A stretch of 10,740 bases of DNA. Origin: Pavlovales sp. CCMP2436 (Eukaryota > Haptophyta > Pavlovophyceae > Pavlovales). Made by a program: the position numbers and the translations under genes. Location of the stretch: the NCBI GenBank assembly GCA_026770615.1, contig MU631940.1, positions 17,138-27,877 on the forward strand. The letters are read 5' to 3'. The notes beneath the pieces are model-generated. The model did not search any database. It was not told the DNA's origin and was given only the letters and a program-made list of their open reading frames with translations. Below are positions 1 to 6,143 of this stretch, piece by piece. Numbering within the stretch: position 1 is the first letter of the stretch; every line of letters begins with the position of its first letter.

Positions 1-66
<66 letters not shown>
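1..66. repeat. Poly-G homopolymer at the window edge
   Basis: One C followed by 65 consecutive G. A run this long at the very start is more likely a contig end or a sequencing/assembly artefact (poly-G no-signal calls) than biology, although the window has many genuine 7-13 base G runs further in. Confidence 0.9.
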
Positions 67-67
<1 letters not shown>

Positions 68-343
68 GTCAAAGTTCGCCACGGGGAAGAGCCTGCGGGA
101 GCGGGCGGTCCCCGGAGGCGGCCCGCGCGACCCACCGCGACCCACCGCACGCCGCCCATCCGACACGGGCGCACTGCGCCCCGGCCGCGAGCGTCCGCCG
201 CGCCGTACCTGCCCCTCGCCGCCGCCGCCTCGCCCTTCGATTCGGTTGCGGTCTTTCGCCTGGAGTTCTTTTTGCGGTGCCTTCTTTCAACTGCCGTCGT
301 CCCAAAAACTTCAGAACTCAGGGTTGACGAAACCGTATTATAA
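68..343 (+). CDS. Possible 5'-truncated coding frame, unknown product
   Basis: An open frame enters from the poly-G edge and runs 91 codons to TAA at 341-343. It has no ATG, so it would be the 3' end of a gene starting outside the window. The last third has a natural composition (for example SPFDSVAVFRLEFFLRCLL) with mixed hydrophobic and charged residues and mostly G/C third positions. The first half is Arg/Pro-rich and not convincing. A GTG-initiated frame in another phase (66-353) also looks coding-like up to about 203, where a GTACCT could be a donor, so a short intron is possible. No family recognised. It could be chance openness of GC-rich DNA. Confidence 0.25.
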   Translation, partial: VKVRHGEEPAGAGGPRRRPARPTATHRTPPIRHGRTAPRPRASAAPYLPLAAAASPFDSVAVFRLEFFLRCLLSTAVVPKTSELRVDETVL

Positions 344-707
344 ACATGTTTGATTTTGACTTAATACCTGTTCTAAGGTGTGATACGTGACGAAAATACG
401 TAAAATTGTTCGGCGGTAGGAACTTGCACAACTTCAATGCAAGTGCAGTTGCAAGGGCGTTGGGGGCAAGTAGCCGAGACAAGAGACACAGTATGCAGTG
501 ACACACAGGGATCCTGAAGGGTGATCCTGCCTGTGTTAGAACTGGCCAATATTGACTCTCGCGCGCAATTTTTAAAAGACGAGGAGCCTGCGGTCAGGAA
601 TATCGCAACAGCCAAACGCACCCCTTCGACTCACGCTCTGCTGCATTTACAGAGTTTTGACACAAACACGGCTTGCTGCAGTCCTGGATGGCCTTAAGTG
701 GACAGCC
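344..707. other. Intergenic region, probable promoter/5'UTR of the 708 gene
   Basis: No convincing ORF. The base composition drops to near-balanced. Visible are a CCAAT motif inside GGCCAATATT (about 544-553), a TATA-poor A/T stretch AATTTTTAAAAG (about 568-578), a small hairpin with arms ACTTGCA and TGCAAGT around 421-444, and two GATCCTG copies near 510-530. The frame that enters the 708 ORF is open from 576 but has no ATG before 708. The promoter role is inferred from position only. Confidence 0.35.
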
Positions 708-1104
708 ATGAACCTCACCCGCGATCAGCTGATGCAGTATCTCAGGGTAAGCTTTGCCCTCGCTTGCCCACCTGCCCTCGCTTGCTGCCAATCCGTTGCC
801 CTGCCCTCGTGCCCTCGCTGCCCTTGCCGTTCAGATCAAAGTGCTCGTAGCCGATCTCGCGGAGACAAACGGCCTCGTGGCGAAGCTCAATCTGTTCCTC
901 TGCGTGGTGCTCGTCTGCCTGGCCGTGTCCATTGCCTTCCAGATCTGTCTCACAAATAAGGTGGACAGCGCGACTGCGAAGGTGGACCGCGTGGCGGCAA
1001 TGAGCGAGATGGCGTTGGTTACGGGCGAAGCGACCGCAGATGCGGTCAAAGATATCCGGGAAATGTTGCGACGATTCCGATCCGCCGAGGGTGCCGGAGG
1101 CTAG
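708..1104 (+). CDS. Small single-pass membrane protein with one intron
   Basis: Model: exon 1 708-746 (ATG to AGG, 13 codons), intron 747-834, exon 2 835-1104 ending TAG, giving 102 residues. The donor is GTAAGC and the acceptor is a pyrimidine-rich tract ending TTCAG; the intron is phase 0. Joining gives an N-terminus MNLTRDQLMQYLR followed by IKVLVADLAETNGLVAKL. Residues about 31-52 (LNLFLCVVLVCLAVSIAFQICL region) form a clear transmembrane helix. Residues 55-97 are amphipathic and charged (KVDSATAKVDRV, DAVKDIREMLRRF), probably a coiled coil or membrane-parallel helix. Third positions in exon 2 are strongly G/C, supporting coding. The ATG at 708 is the first in a frame open from 576. An unspliced alternative starting at 754 would translate intron sequence and is less likely. 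Family unknown; orientation in the membrane not determined. Confidence 0.6.
747..834 (+). other. 88-nt spliceosomal intron made of TGCCCTCG repeats
   Basis: Starts GTAAGC, ends GCCGTTCAG. Most of the interior is a loose repetition of TGCCCTCG with CTTGC linkers (at least four TGCCCTCG-like units), leaving a C/T-rich strand throughout. Spliced phase 0. The repetitive make-up is unlike the flanking exons. Confidence 0.6.
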
Positions 1105-1352
1105 TCTCGCGGTGTGCGCACTGTAGTCGCCGCACACTGGCAGCCCCCCCCCCCCTCTTCATCCTTCTCCCCTTCGCCCCTCTCGCTTTTCCTGCCCCCT
1201 CGCTCAACCCCCCCCCTCCCTCCTCGCTCTGTCACTCACCCTCGCAGGATGTCCGCGCGCGTTTGCGCTCCCGTTGCTCAGCTCCTGGCGGCACGGCACG
1301 CCTGCGCGCGCCCATCCGCATGCCTACCTAGAAGAGAGAAGTCAGGCTATAA
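1105..1352 (+). other. 3' flank: hairpin, long pyrimidine tract, possible acceptor
   Basis: Just after the stop codon GTGTGCG (1112-1118) and CGCACAC (1131-1137) can form a 7-bp hairpin. 1142-1247 is almost pure C/T, including a 12-C run, and ends CTCGCAG at 1241-1247. That is a typical 3' splice site, followed by an ATG at 1249. The frame entering from 1248 closes at a TAG near 1330, so any exon here is short. I cannot connect it to a donor with confidence. Confidence 0.35.
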
Positions 1353-1356
1353 AAGG
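1348..1356 (+). promoter_or_regulatory. TATA-box-like TATAAAAGG
   Basis: Perfect match to the classical TATA consensus, in a GC-rich setting where it is unexpected by chance. A start site about 25-35 bases downstream would fall near 1375-1385, ahead of the ATG at 1405 and of the fragment at 1353-1553. Inference from motif only. Confidence 0.4.
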
Positions 1357-1553
1357 CGGCAGGGCGCGATCTGCGCGCTGCGGCGCAGCTGGTGAGCGCG
1401 GGCGATGCGGAGCTGCGCCGGCTGTGCGCCAATCCGCAGGCGGGCGAACTCGCAGACGCCTGTGATTTTGTGGGGAAAGTTGAGGCGCTGCCGCTCGTCG
1501 TCTCGCTGCTACCTGACGCCGACATCTCGCGGTCCTGCGTGCAGAAATTTTGA
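1353..1553 (+). pseudogene. Coding-looking fragment without a start, unknown family
   Basis: A frame opens after a TAA at 1350-1352 and closes at TGA 1551-1553. Its translation has a natural protein composition (RDLRAAAQLVSAGDAELRRL, then CANPQAGELADACDFVGKVE, ending DADISRSCVQKF) and G/C-rich third positions. It has no ATG. It could be a terminal exon entered through an acceptor such as GGCGGCAG near 1358-1365, or a stranded gene fragment. The overlapping ATG frame 1405-1671 is Cys/Arg/Ser-rich, typical of a shifted reading of GC-rich coding DNA, so I prefer this frame. The helix-rich sequence resembles a repeat-type or regulatory protein only in a general way. Confidence 0.35.
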
Positions 1554-1602
1554 AAGGGACGTTCCGAGGGGGGGGGGGGGATTCGTGTTCAGCACAGTCA
1601 AT

Positions 1603-1671
1603 ATGGCCGTGACGGACACTTCGTTTTTGGAAGTCCGCGTGCTCGGCCAGATGAAGTACCGGCTCTATTGA
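1603..1671 (+). CDS. 22-codon ORF, possible short peptide or first exon
   Basis: ATG at 1603 in a good start context (CAATATGGCC), then MAVTDTSFLEVRVLGQMKYR-LY and TGA. Third positions are mostly G/C, unlike the surrounding spacer. It follows a 13-G run at 1568-1580 and the end of the 1353-1553 fragment, in a different phase. It could be a separate small ORF, or the same damaged gene continuing across a frameshift in the G run. Nothing recognised. Confidence 0.2.
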   Translation: MAVTDTSFLEVRVLGQMKYRLY

Positions 1672-1970
1672 CAACGTCGACAAACCAAAAAAAAGATACA
1701 CTTGTATGCAATGCCGGCCGCCACTCGCCGCGGCTAGGCGACGGTCCAGGCAAAGCTTGGTCCCTCTCCCGGACAGGGGGCTAGAGAGCGTCCGGAGATC
1801 CAATAGAGCTCGGAGATCTAATAGATTATAGAGCTCAGAGAAGTAATAGTTACGCGCGTCATTTTGCTTCCTAGTTCGTATGTAGAGTACCGTGACGACA
1901 ACTGACGCAGCCACAATCCCGACCGGGGCGCACGCCTCGGCCGCGGTGGTCGCGGCGGCCGCGGCGGACA
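1672..1970. other. Spacer with short duplicated motifs; coding status unclear
   Basis: 1790-1850 contains a degenerate direct repeat built on GAGATCYAATAG and AGAGCTC. From about 1865 to 1990 both strands are open in frames that share third positions. The minus frame could encode a hydrophobic helix (APVGIVAASVVVTVLYIR). The plus frame gives TVTTTDAATIPTGAHASAAV before a stop. No splice or start signal decides between them, so I annotate no gene. Confidence 0.3.
1851..1866 (+). repeat. 16-mer TACGCGCGTCATTTTG, copy 1
   Basis: Exact copy of a 16-base word found again at 3540-3555 (minus) and 5210-5225 (plus). It contains the 8-base palindrome ACGCGCGT. A TATA-like AGATTATAGA lies about 25-30 bases upstream, as TATAAAAT does at copy 3. 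Confidence 0.85.
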
Positions 1971-2176
1971 GGGCACACGCACCTAAATGGACGTGAGCGT
2001 TGTGTGTGTGGGGGGGAGGGGGGGGGGGCTGTGGCAATTGCTACGAGTTTACCACCAACCTCACCTCTACCACCACCATTCCTGCTGCCAGGACTAACGT
2101 CTGACGTCGACCAAGTCAGTGAGTGAACAGCACTTGTTGAACCATGCTGAGCCGCTATATATACATATTTAATTTT
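1971..2176 (+). repeat. Large inverted repeat, left arm
   Basis: Matches the reverse complement of 5478-5704 over about 200 bases with a few indels. Perfect blocks include 1989-2010 against 5664-5685 and 2136-2159 against 5494-5517. Both arms carry a GT-repeat followed by a G run (about 2000-2032), a CCACCAACCTCACC segment and a TATATACATAT-rich inner end. Similarity fades outside 1971 and inside about 2176. No target-site duplication is evident at the outer edges. Confidence 0.85.
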
Positions 2177-2201
2177 AAGCGCGGCAATGGTATATAGAGT
2201 A

Positions 2202-2395
2202 GGGGGAGGGGGGGGGCAACCTAAGAATTTTACCGATCTTTAATGGGGTAGTTAGGGGGGGGTGACCCAACCTGAAATTTCGTCGTAGGCAAAAAAAAGA
2301 AGGCCCTTCTGAAGGGGGGTAGGGGGATGATCCAACCTCCAATTTGCGCCGCTGCCGGGAAGGCGCCTGAAGGGGGGGGTCCCAACCTCCACTTT
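2202..2395 (+). repeat. G-run/CCAACCT interspersed repeat, four copies
   Basis: Four units of the form G7-9, TNACCCAACCT, then AATTT-like: around 2202-2231, 2254-2281, 2314-2345 and 2372-2395, spaced 49-65 bases. Two are preceded by CTGAAG. No ORF of note. Function unknown. Confidence 0.65.
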
Positions 2396-2521
2396 ACACG
2401 GATTGACGAAATCTGGGGAAATAACTCAATTTTTTCATCGCCTGCGGCGAGCAACTGGACAGGGTTGGACACAGGTGTACTTTTCCAGCTATAAGATGAT
2501 ATGCCGTATCGCAGTACATAG

Positions 2522-2593
2522 GCGCTTGCACGCGCACGTGCGCTTGCACGCCGTGCAGTGGGCTAGACCGCGCGGCGGCGCTCGCTATAAATA
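2522..2593 (+). promoter_or_regulatory. Promoter-like cluster: repeated GCTTGCACGC, CACGTG, TATAAATA
   Basis: CGCTTGCACGC occurs twice (about 2523-2533 and 2541-2551) around a CACGTG E-box/G-box, followed by TATAAATA at 2586-2593. The spacing is that of a compact TATA promoter reading to the right. The predicted transcript start near 2612-2620 precedes a consensus splice donor at 2742. Confidence 0.45.
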
Positions 2594-2909
2594 CGCAACA
2601 TGGCGCTCGCACGCACGACGACCATTCAGCCTTGCTCACAGAATAGTCTGACACCGACGCCAAGCTCGCCGACGTCCTTGCCAGCGCTATAGATCAGCCG
2701 GTAGACTGCCGCTGAGCAGCAGGCAGCAGTGCAGGCGTCAGGTGAGGTTGACCGTCGAGTCGGTTCGGATTTGTGTGTGTGTGTGCTATCCAACTTTACT
2801 AACTTCGGTTGTAAGGAACAAAAACGCGGATCCCAACGAACTCGATCCCGCAGGCCCTGCAGCTCCCTGACGCACCGACTTATGCGCCTCCTGGGCAGGG
2901 AGGAACAGA

Positions 2910-2933
2910 CTTATATATACATATATATATACA
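2910..2933. repeat. TA/TATAC microsatellite
   Basis: TATATATACATATATATATAC-type simple repeat. No other feature. Confidence 0.7.
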
Positions 2934-2963
2934 TTGGAGGCAATGTCCGTGAAGCGGGCTTGG

Positions 2964-3082
2964 AGGGGGGGTCCCAACCTCTGCACTGTACGGCGGCCAA
3001 CGTTCAATGAAGCGGCGGGGGGGTCACCCAACCTAAAATAATTCCCATTCGGTCGGGTAAGGGAGTGACCCAACCTAAAATT
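2964..3082 (+). repeat. G-run/CCAACCT repeat, three further copies
   Basis: Units near 2964-2989, 3017-3043 and 3056-3082 match the 2202-2395 family (G7 TCCCAACCT, G7 TCACCCAACCTAAAA, GTGACCCAACCTAAAATT). GAAGCGG precedes two of them. The MITE at 3083 is inserted directly at the AATT that ends the last copy. Confidence 0.65.
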
Positions 3083-3497
3083 GGGTCAAAATCCGAATTA
3101 GTGACGCGATTCCGCACTGGGGAGGAGGAAAAGTGGTGGCCGGGACGAAGAAGTAGACATTGGTCACCCCTGCGCGCTAAGTGTCGATAGCTGATATCAA
3201 ATAGAGCCCTCCTCGACGGTCGGAGCCCACCTCGTGTGCCTCCCAGGTGCCTCTAGGGTCGACAACATACTTCGTGTAACTAACATTTTCGATTCTCAGC
3301 GTTTGAAAGCGAAAAGAAAGCCATGGTTCCCGAGGTGGTGCCGCGGAGTTCGTTGCAGATTCGTGAATGGGCCGCCCCATTCACGAATCTGCAACAAACT
3401 CCGCGGCACCACCTCCGGTTCCTGAGTTGCTCCGGAGAATTTTCACCAGACTTATATCGATTTCCCCCGGACTGGCCACTAATTCGGATTTTGACCC
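3083..3497 (+). mobile_element. MITE copy A (415 bp), nonautonomous DNA transposon
   Basis: Terminal inverted repeats start GGGTCAAAATCCGAATTAG at 3083 and end with the exact complement at 3497. They are identical for 21 bases. The element is flanked by AATT on both sides (3079-3082 and 3498-3501), a 4-bp target-site duplication. A second copy at 6603-7019 lies in the opposite orientation and also has a 4-bp duplication, which fixes the ends. The interior has no transposase ORF. Its main feature is a large hairpin at 3332-3415. Short peptides predicted from the hairpin (MGRPIHESATNS) are a by-product of the palindrome. Four-bp duplications are known for superfamilies such as Sola and sometimes Academ; assignment here is open. 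Confidence 0.88.
3332..3415. repeat. 40-bp-stem hairpin at the centre of MITE A
   Basis: Left arm 3332-3371, right arm 3376-3415, loop CCGC at 3372-3375. I find one mismatch in 40 pairs. The apex around GATTCGTGAATGGG is shared with copy B. Confidence 0.92.
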
Positions 3498-3539
3498 AAT
3501 TCTAGAATCGCCCTACAAACGAACTAGTGGGGGGGCTTT

Positions 3540-3555
3540 CAAAATGACGCGCGTA
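3540..3555 (-). repeat. 16-mer TACGCGCGTCATTTTG, copy 2 (minus)
   Basis: Reverse complement of the word at 1851-1866 and 5210-5225, exact over all 16 bases. It abuts the inverted-repeat element 3548-3667 and lies about 260 bases upstream of the Myb start codon. Confidence 0.85.
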
Positions 3556-3667
3556 TAATGGCAAAGCTGCATGAATCCCTCATTCCCTCTATGTACCTCA
3601 GACCATCCCCTGTATTCTCCACTGTATTTTTATCGCCCTTGGCCCAAGGGGGCTTTGCCAGACGCGC
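3548..3667. repeat. Short inverted-repeat element upstream of the Myb gene
   Basis: Outer arms: GCGCGT-ATAA-TGGCAAAGC at 3549-3567 and GCTTTGCCAGACGCGC at 3652-3667, with the 9-bp core TGGCAAAGC/GCTTTGCCA exact. Just inside the right arm is a 15-base palindrome CCCTTGGCCCAAGGG (3636-3650). The interior otherwise shows no ORF. It may be a tiny transposon remnant or a regulatory structure of the Myb promoter. Confidence 0.5.
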
Positions 3668-3815
3668 AAATTCGCCGTGATTGAGTCAAAACTCTGCAAA
3701 TCGTTTGACGCAGCCCCTCGTCATTTAAAAAAATTGGCGCCGAGTCAACTGGAGATTTGGCTGACAGACAGGTTGAGATTGGCGGACGCCGAGCTGCTCT
3801 TCGGACGCGTGACCC
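3668..3815 (+). promoter_or_regulatory. Proximal upstream region of the Myb gene
   Basis: Contains ATTTAAAAAAATTGG (about 3723-3737) as the only TATA-like stretch, and CAACTGG near 3746, which fits the animal/plant Myb core YAACKG and would allow autoregulation. Both roles are inferred from motif and position. Confidence 0.3.
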
Positions 3816-4997
3816 ATGGGCGCCTCGGAAAGCACGTTCGCCCACGGGCATGGACACGACGAGGAGCTGGACGATGACCTGCTCACGCGCGCGACAGAGC
3901 TCCTGAGCGAGGCGCACGCGCGCAAGCGAACGCGCGACGATGAGCCGACCGCGCCGCCACCCATGTTCTCGCTGCCCACGCCGAGCCTGACCAAGGGCCT
4001 GACCAAGAGCTTGGGCAACGACGAGTACACGAACGCGGTGCTTGCGGCCGCTTCGGCCTACCTAGCCAGCGGAGGCAAGGCCTGCAAGCCCATCGGCGCC
4101 CACGCCTCCGCTGGCTCGGTCGGGCGCAAGGGCCACGGCCTCGTGCTGCCCGAGCTGTGTGAGTCGTCCATCGACTCGCACACCGTGCCGCCCTCGCCGC
4201 TCGAGTCGGCGACGACAGTGGAAACGCCGCCCGCGCAGCCCCTCAAACGGCCGCCCGCGCCGCGCGCCGTCGTCTTCAAGTGCCGGCGCTGCGGCTCGGC
4301 CAAGCGCGCGCACTCCTGCGCAGACGCCGCCGCAGCTACCGCCCTTCCCGCGCCCGCCGACGGCGCAGCGCCGGGCGAGCGGCTGCGCCCGTGGTGCGCG
4401 GGCGAGGACGAGGTGATCCAGCTCGGCGTGGACGAGCTGGGCTTTAAGTGGAGCCACATCGCCGCAAGACTCGACGGGCGCACGGATAACGCAGTGCGCA
4501 ACCGCTGGCACCGCATGGAGGCCGCGCGCACCTGGCGCAAAGCACAGTGCACCGACGGTGAGTTCTCCGGCTACAAGTGTGGACGGTGCGGCCAGCCCAA
4601 GCGCGGCCACGTCTGCCCCTACGCCGCCGACGCGCCGCCCACCATCGCCGATTCCTCCGCACCCTCGCTCTCGGCCACATCCGACCCAACCGACTCGGAC
4701 CACTCGGCCGCGACCGAGCTTGAGCTCGCGGCGCTCTTCGCCTCGCTCGAGGCTTGCCCCGCCGCCTGCAACGACGATTACGACGAAGCCGAGGTCACTG
4801 GACTCGTCGAGGAGCTCGTCAGCCCGCACGAACTCGAGGCCATGATGAACAGAGAGGCCAGCGACGATGACATCGCCCTGCAGGACTTACCGCTGCAATG
4901 GCATACGCTGCTCGGCACCGACGGCAGCACCTGGTACCAGGCCGTCGACGACGACGCGAGCGAGCAGCTCAGCGCGGATGGCGGTGTTTGCTTCTGA
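3816..4997 (+). CDS. Single-repeat Myb protein with two flanking CCHC motifs
   Basis: Intronless, 393 residues, ATG in context ACCCATGGG, stop TGA 4995-4997. Residues about 189-235 form one Myb/SANT repeat with tryptophans W193, W212 and W231 spaced 19 apart, and the recognition-helix signature GRTDNAVRNRWH, close to the third repeat of R2R3 Myb proteins. It should bind DNA in the nucleus. On each side is a short metal-ligand-like motif CX2CX6HXC: C156, C159, H166, C168 and C255, C258, H265, C267 (YKCGRCGQPKRGHVC). A basic RKRTR at 36-40 may be a nuclear signal. Residues 300-393 are acidic with bulky hydrophobics, a plausible activation region. The rest is Pro/Ala/Ser-rich and probably disordered. 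Third positions are almost all G/C. The N-terminus MGASES fits the MGxxxS myristoylation pattern. Myb identity is firm; target genes and zinc binding are inferred. Confidence 0.92.
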   Translation: MGASESTFAHGHGHDEELDDDLLTRATELLSEAHARKRTRDDEPTAPPPMFSLPTPSLTKGLTKSLGNDEYTNAVLAAASAYLASGGKACKPIGAHASAGSVGRKGHGLVLPELCESSIDSHTVPPSPLESATTVETPPAQPLKRPPAPRAVVFKCRRCGSAKRAHSCADAAAATALPAPADGAAPGERLRPWCAGEDEVIQLGVDELGFKWSHIAARLDGRTDNAVRNRWHRMEAARTWRKAQCTDGEFSGYKCGRCGQPKRGHVCPYAADAPPTIADSSAPSLSATSDPTDSDHSAATELELAALFASLEACPAACNDDYDEAEVTGLVEELVSPHELEAMMNREASDDDIALQDLPLQWHTLLGTDGSTWYQAVDDDASEQLSADGGVCF

Positions 4998-5477
4998 CCA
5001 CCGTGTGGCGCCGATCGCGGGCCCGCGCATGCACCCTCTACATGCTGCAAACATGTACAATTTTGAATTTTCCAGGTGTGCGACTATACCTGGACTCGCG
5101 GCTCAGTCCTGACAATTCATAAATAGATGAACTTCCGGTAATTTCAATCTTCAAATTGTTTAAATTTTGATCAAATTTATGGGTATAAAATGACAACTAA
5201 ATTTACTTGTACGCGCGTCATTTTGTAAAGGTTTACCCCTCCCGTTGTCCTTTTGTCTACATAAAGGGGGGGGGTACGTCCAACGCGGTATTAAAAAAAA
5301 AGAAAAAAAGTAACGTAGGGGGGGTACGTTCAACGTTAAGCGCCGCAGGCGAAGAAAAAAATAGGTGCGTTAAACGTTATTCCAAGAAAAATAACGAGGG
5401 GGGGTCGTTCCGGCCTCTTACAGGGGATCGCGGGCAATAAGAACGGCGCTTTCGGAGCTGAGGCTCAGTTTCTTAGC
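4998..5477 (+). other. Myb 3' flank, TATA motif and second G-run repeat family
   Basis: No credible gene. 5045-5210 is AT-rich. GGTATAAAATG at about 5181-5191 is a TATA-like motif with the third 16-mer 20-30 bases downstream. 5266-5412 has G-runs followed by TACGTYCAACG (about 5266-5286 and 5319-5337), a related AGGTGCGTTAAACGTT (about 5363-5378) and a last G7 TCGTTCC (5399-5411), interleaved with A-rich tracts of up to nine A. Confidence 0.5.
5210..5225 (+). repeat. 16-mer TACGCGCGTCATTTTG, copy 3
   Basis: Identical to 1851-1866. Located about 20 bases after TATAAAAT, so it could overlap a transcription start region. Confidence 0.85.
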
Positions 5478-5704
5478 AAATTATATACATATGTATAGCG
5501 GCTCAGCATGGTTCAACAGGTGTTTTTCACTCACTGACGACTTGGTCGACTTAAGACGTTACTAGTTAGTCCTGGCAGCAGGGATGGTGGTGGTAGAGGT
5601 GGTGGTTGAGGTGAGGTTGGTGGTGAACTCGTAGCGGATGCCACAGGCTCTCCCCCCCTCCCCACACACACACAACGCTCACGTCCAACTAGGTGCGTGC
5701 GCCC
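5478..5704 (-). repeat. Large inverted repeat, right arm
   Basis: Reverse-complement counterpart of 1971-2176. Relative to the left arm it has an extra CCACCACCT-type unit near 5592-5605 and small insertions near 5553-5560. The inner end carries TTATATACATATGTATA. The outer end stops matching past 5704. Confidence 0.85.
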
Positions 5705-5954
5705 GCGATCCAAACACCTCATACCTTTATAGTTTAAAATAAATAAGAAATCAGGCGCGGGGTATTTCGCCCGTAAACCACAAACCGCCATCAAGCTCCT
5801 TCGCCCGTTCGCGCCCCGCCCTGTCCCTCTGTCCGTGTGTTGTGCTGAGTCGCGACGGAGAGCGTCCAGCTCAGCCAATGAGATTTTTGCGCGATTAAAA
5901 AAAAATTGTGTCCACTCACCAACGAGCCACGAACCCAATTTTGAACGCAACGCA
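5705..5954 (+). promoter_or_regulatory. Upstream region of the 5955 ORF
   Basis: AT-rich until about 5752, then GC-rich. Motifs in order: GCCAATGAG (CCAAT) at about 5874-5882, GATTAAAAAAAAATTG near 5893-5908, then ACGCAACGCAATGG around the start codon. No ORF assigned. Confidence 0.35.
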
Positions 5955-6143
5955 ATGGACGTCCTCCTCTTGAACGGGAGCGAGGGCGGCTTCATCTTCA
6001 AGCTCATTTCTGACGACCACGTTGGCTACAAGCTCATCTCAGACTTTGGCGCGCTCGTCGGGAAGGTCGAGACTCAGCACATCCATGACGGCAGCTCGAG
6101 CTCGCCGGATCGGTTGCAGAGCGAGTGGTGGCTGTCGAGCTGA
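5955..6143 (+). CDS. Short ORF, 62 residues, unknown function
   Basis: ATG at 5955 with Kozak-like GCAATGG, ending TGA at 6141-6143. The frame is open further up to 5835, but that part lacks coding bias, so I chose 5955. From there third positions are mainly G/C and the protein looks natural: MDVLLLNGSEGGFIFKLISD, then a near-repeat HVGYKLISDFGALVGKVE, then a Ser-rich tail ending SEWWLSS. The two IFKLISD/GYKLISD segments resemble a duplicated beta-strand unit. No signal peptide or membrane helix. It may be complete, or the first exon of a longer gene. No family recognised. Confidence 0.45.
   Translation: MDVLLLNGSEGGFIFKLISDDHVGYKLISDFGALVGKVETQHIHDGSSSSPDRLQSEWWLSS

Larger units (their letters stand above)
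2396..2963 (+). other. Spacer with promoter motifs and a possible noncoding first exon
   Basis: No credible long ORF. It holds the promoter cluster at 2522-2593, a short ATG frame from 2600 (30 codons, just past the TATA so possibly upstream of the transcription start), a 21-codon coding-like frame ending TGA at about 2708 (ACTDAKLADVLASAI-like composition), and a strong donor CAG/GTGAGG at 2741/2742. A TG microsatellite lies at about 2773-2785 and an AT/ATAC microsatellite at about 2910-2933. Confidence 0.4.

Noticed and set aside
1342..2037. 231-codon minus-strand ORF
   Set aside because: It spans a G/C run, an inverted-repeat edge and the antisense of better plus-strand fragments; only a short hydrophobic stretch looks protein-like.
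1971..5704. Complete autonomous DNA transposon
   Set aside because: No transposase ORF and no target-site duplication found; the Myb protein alone is not evidence of transposition.
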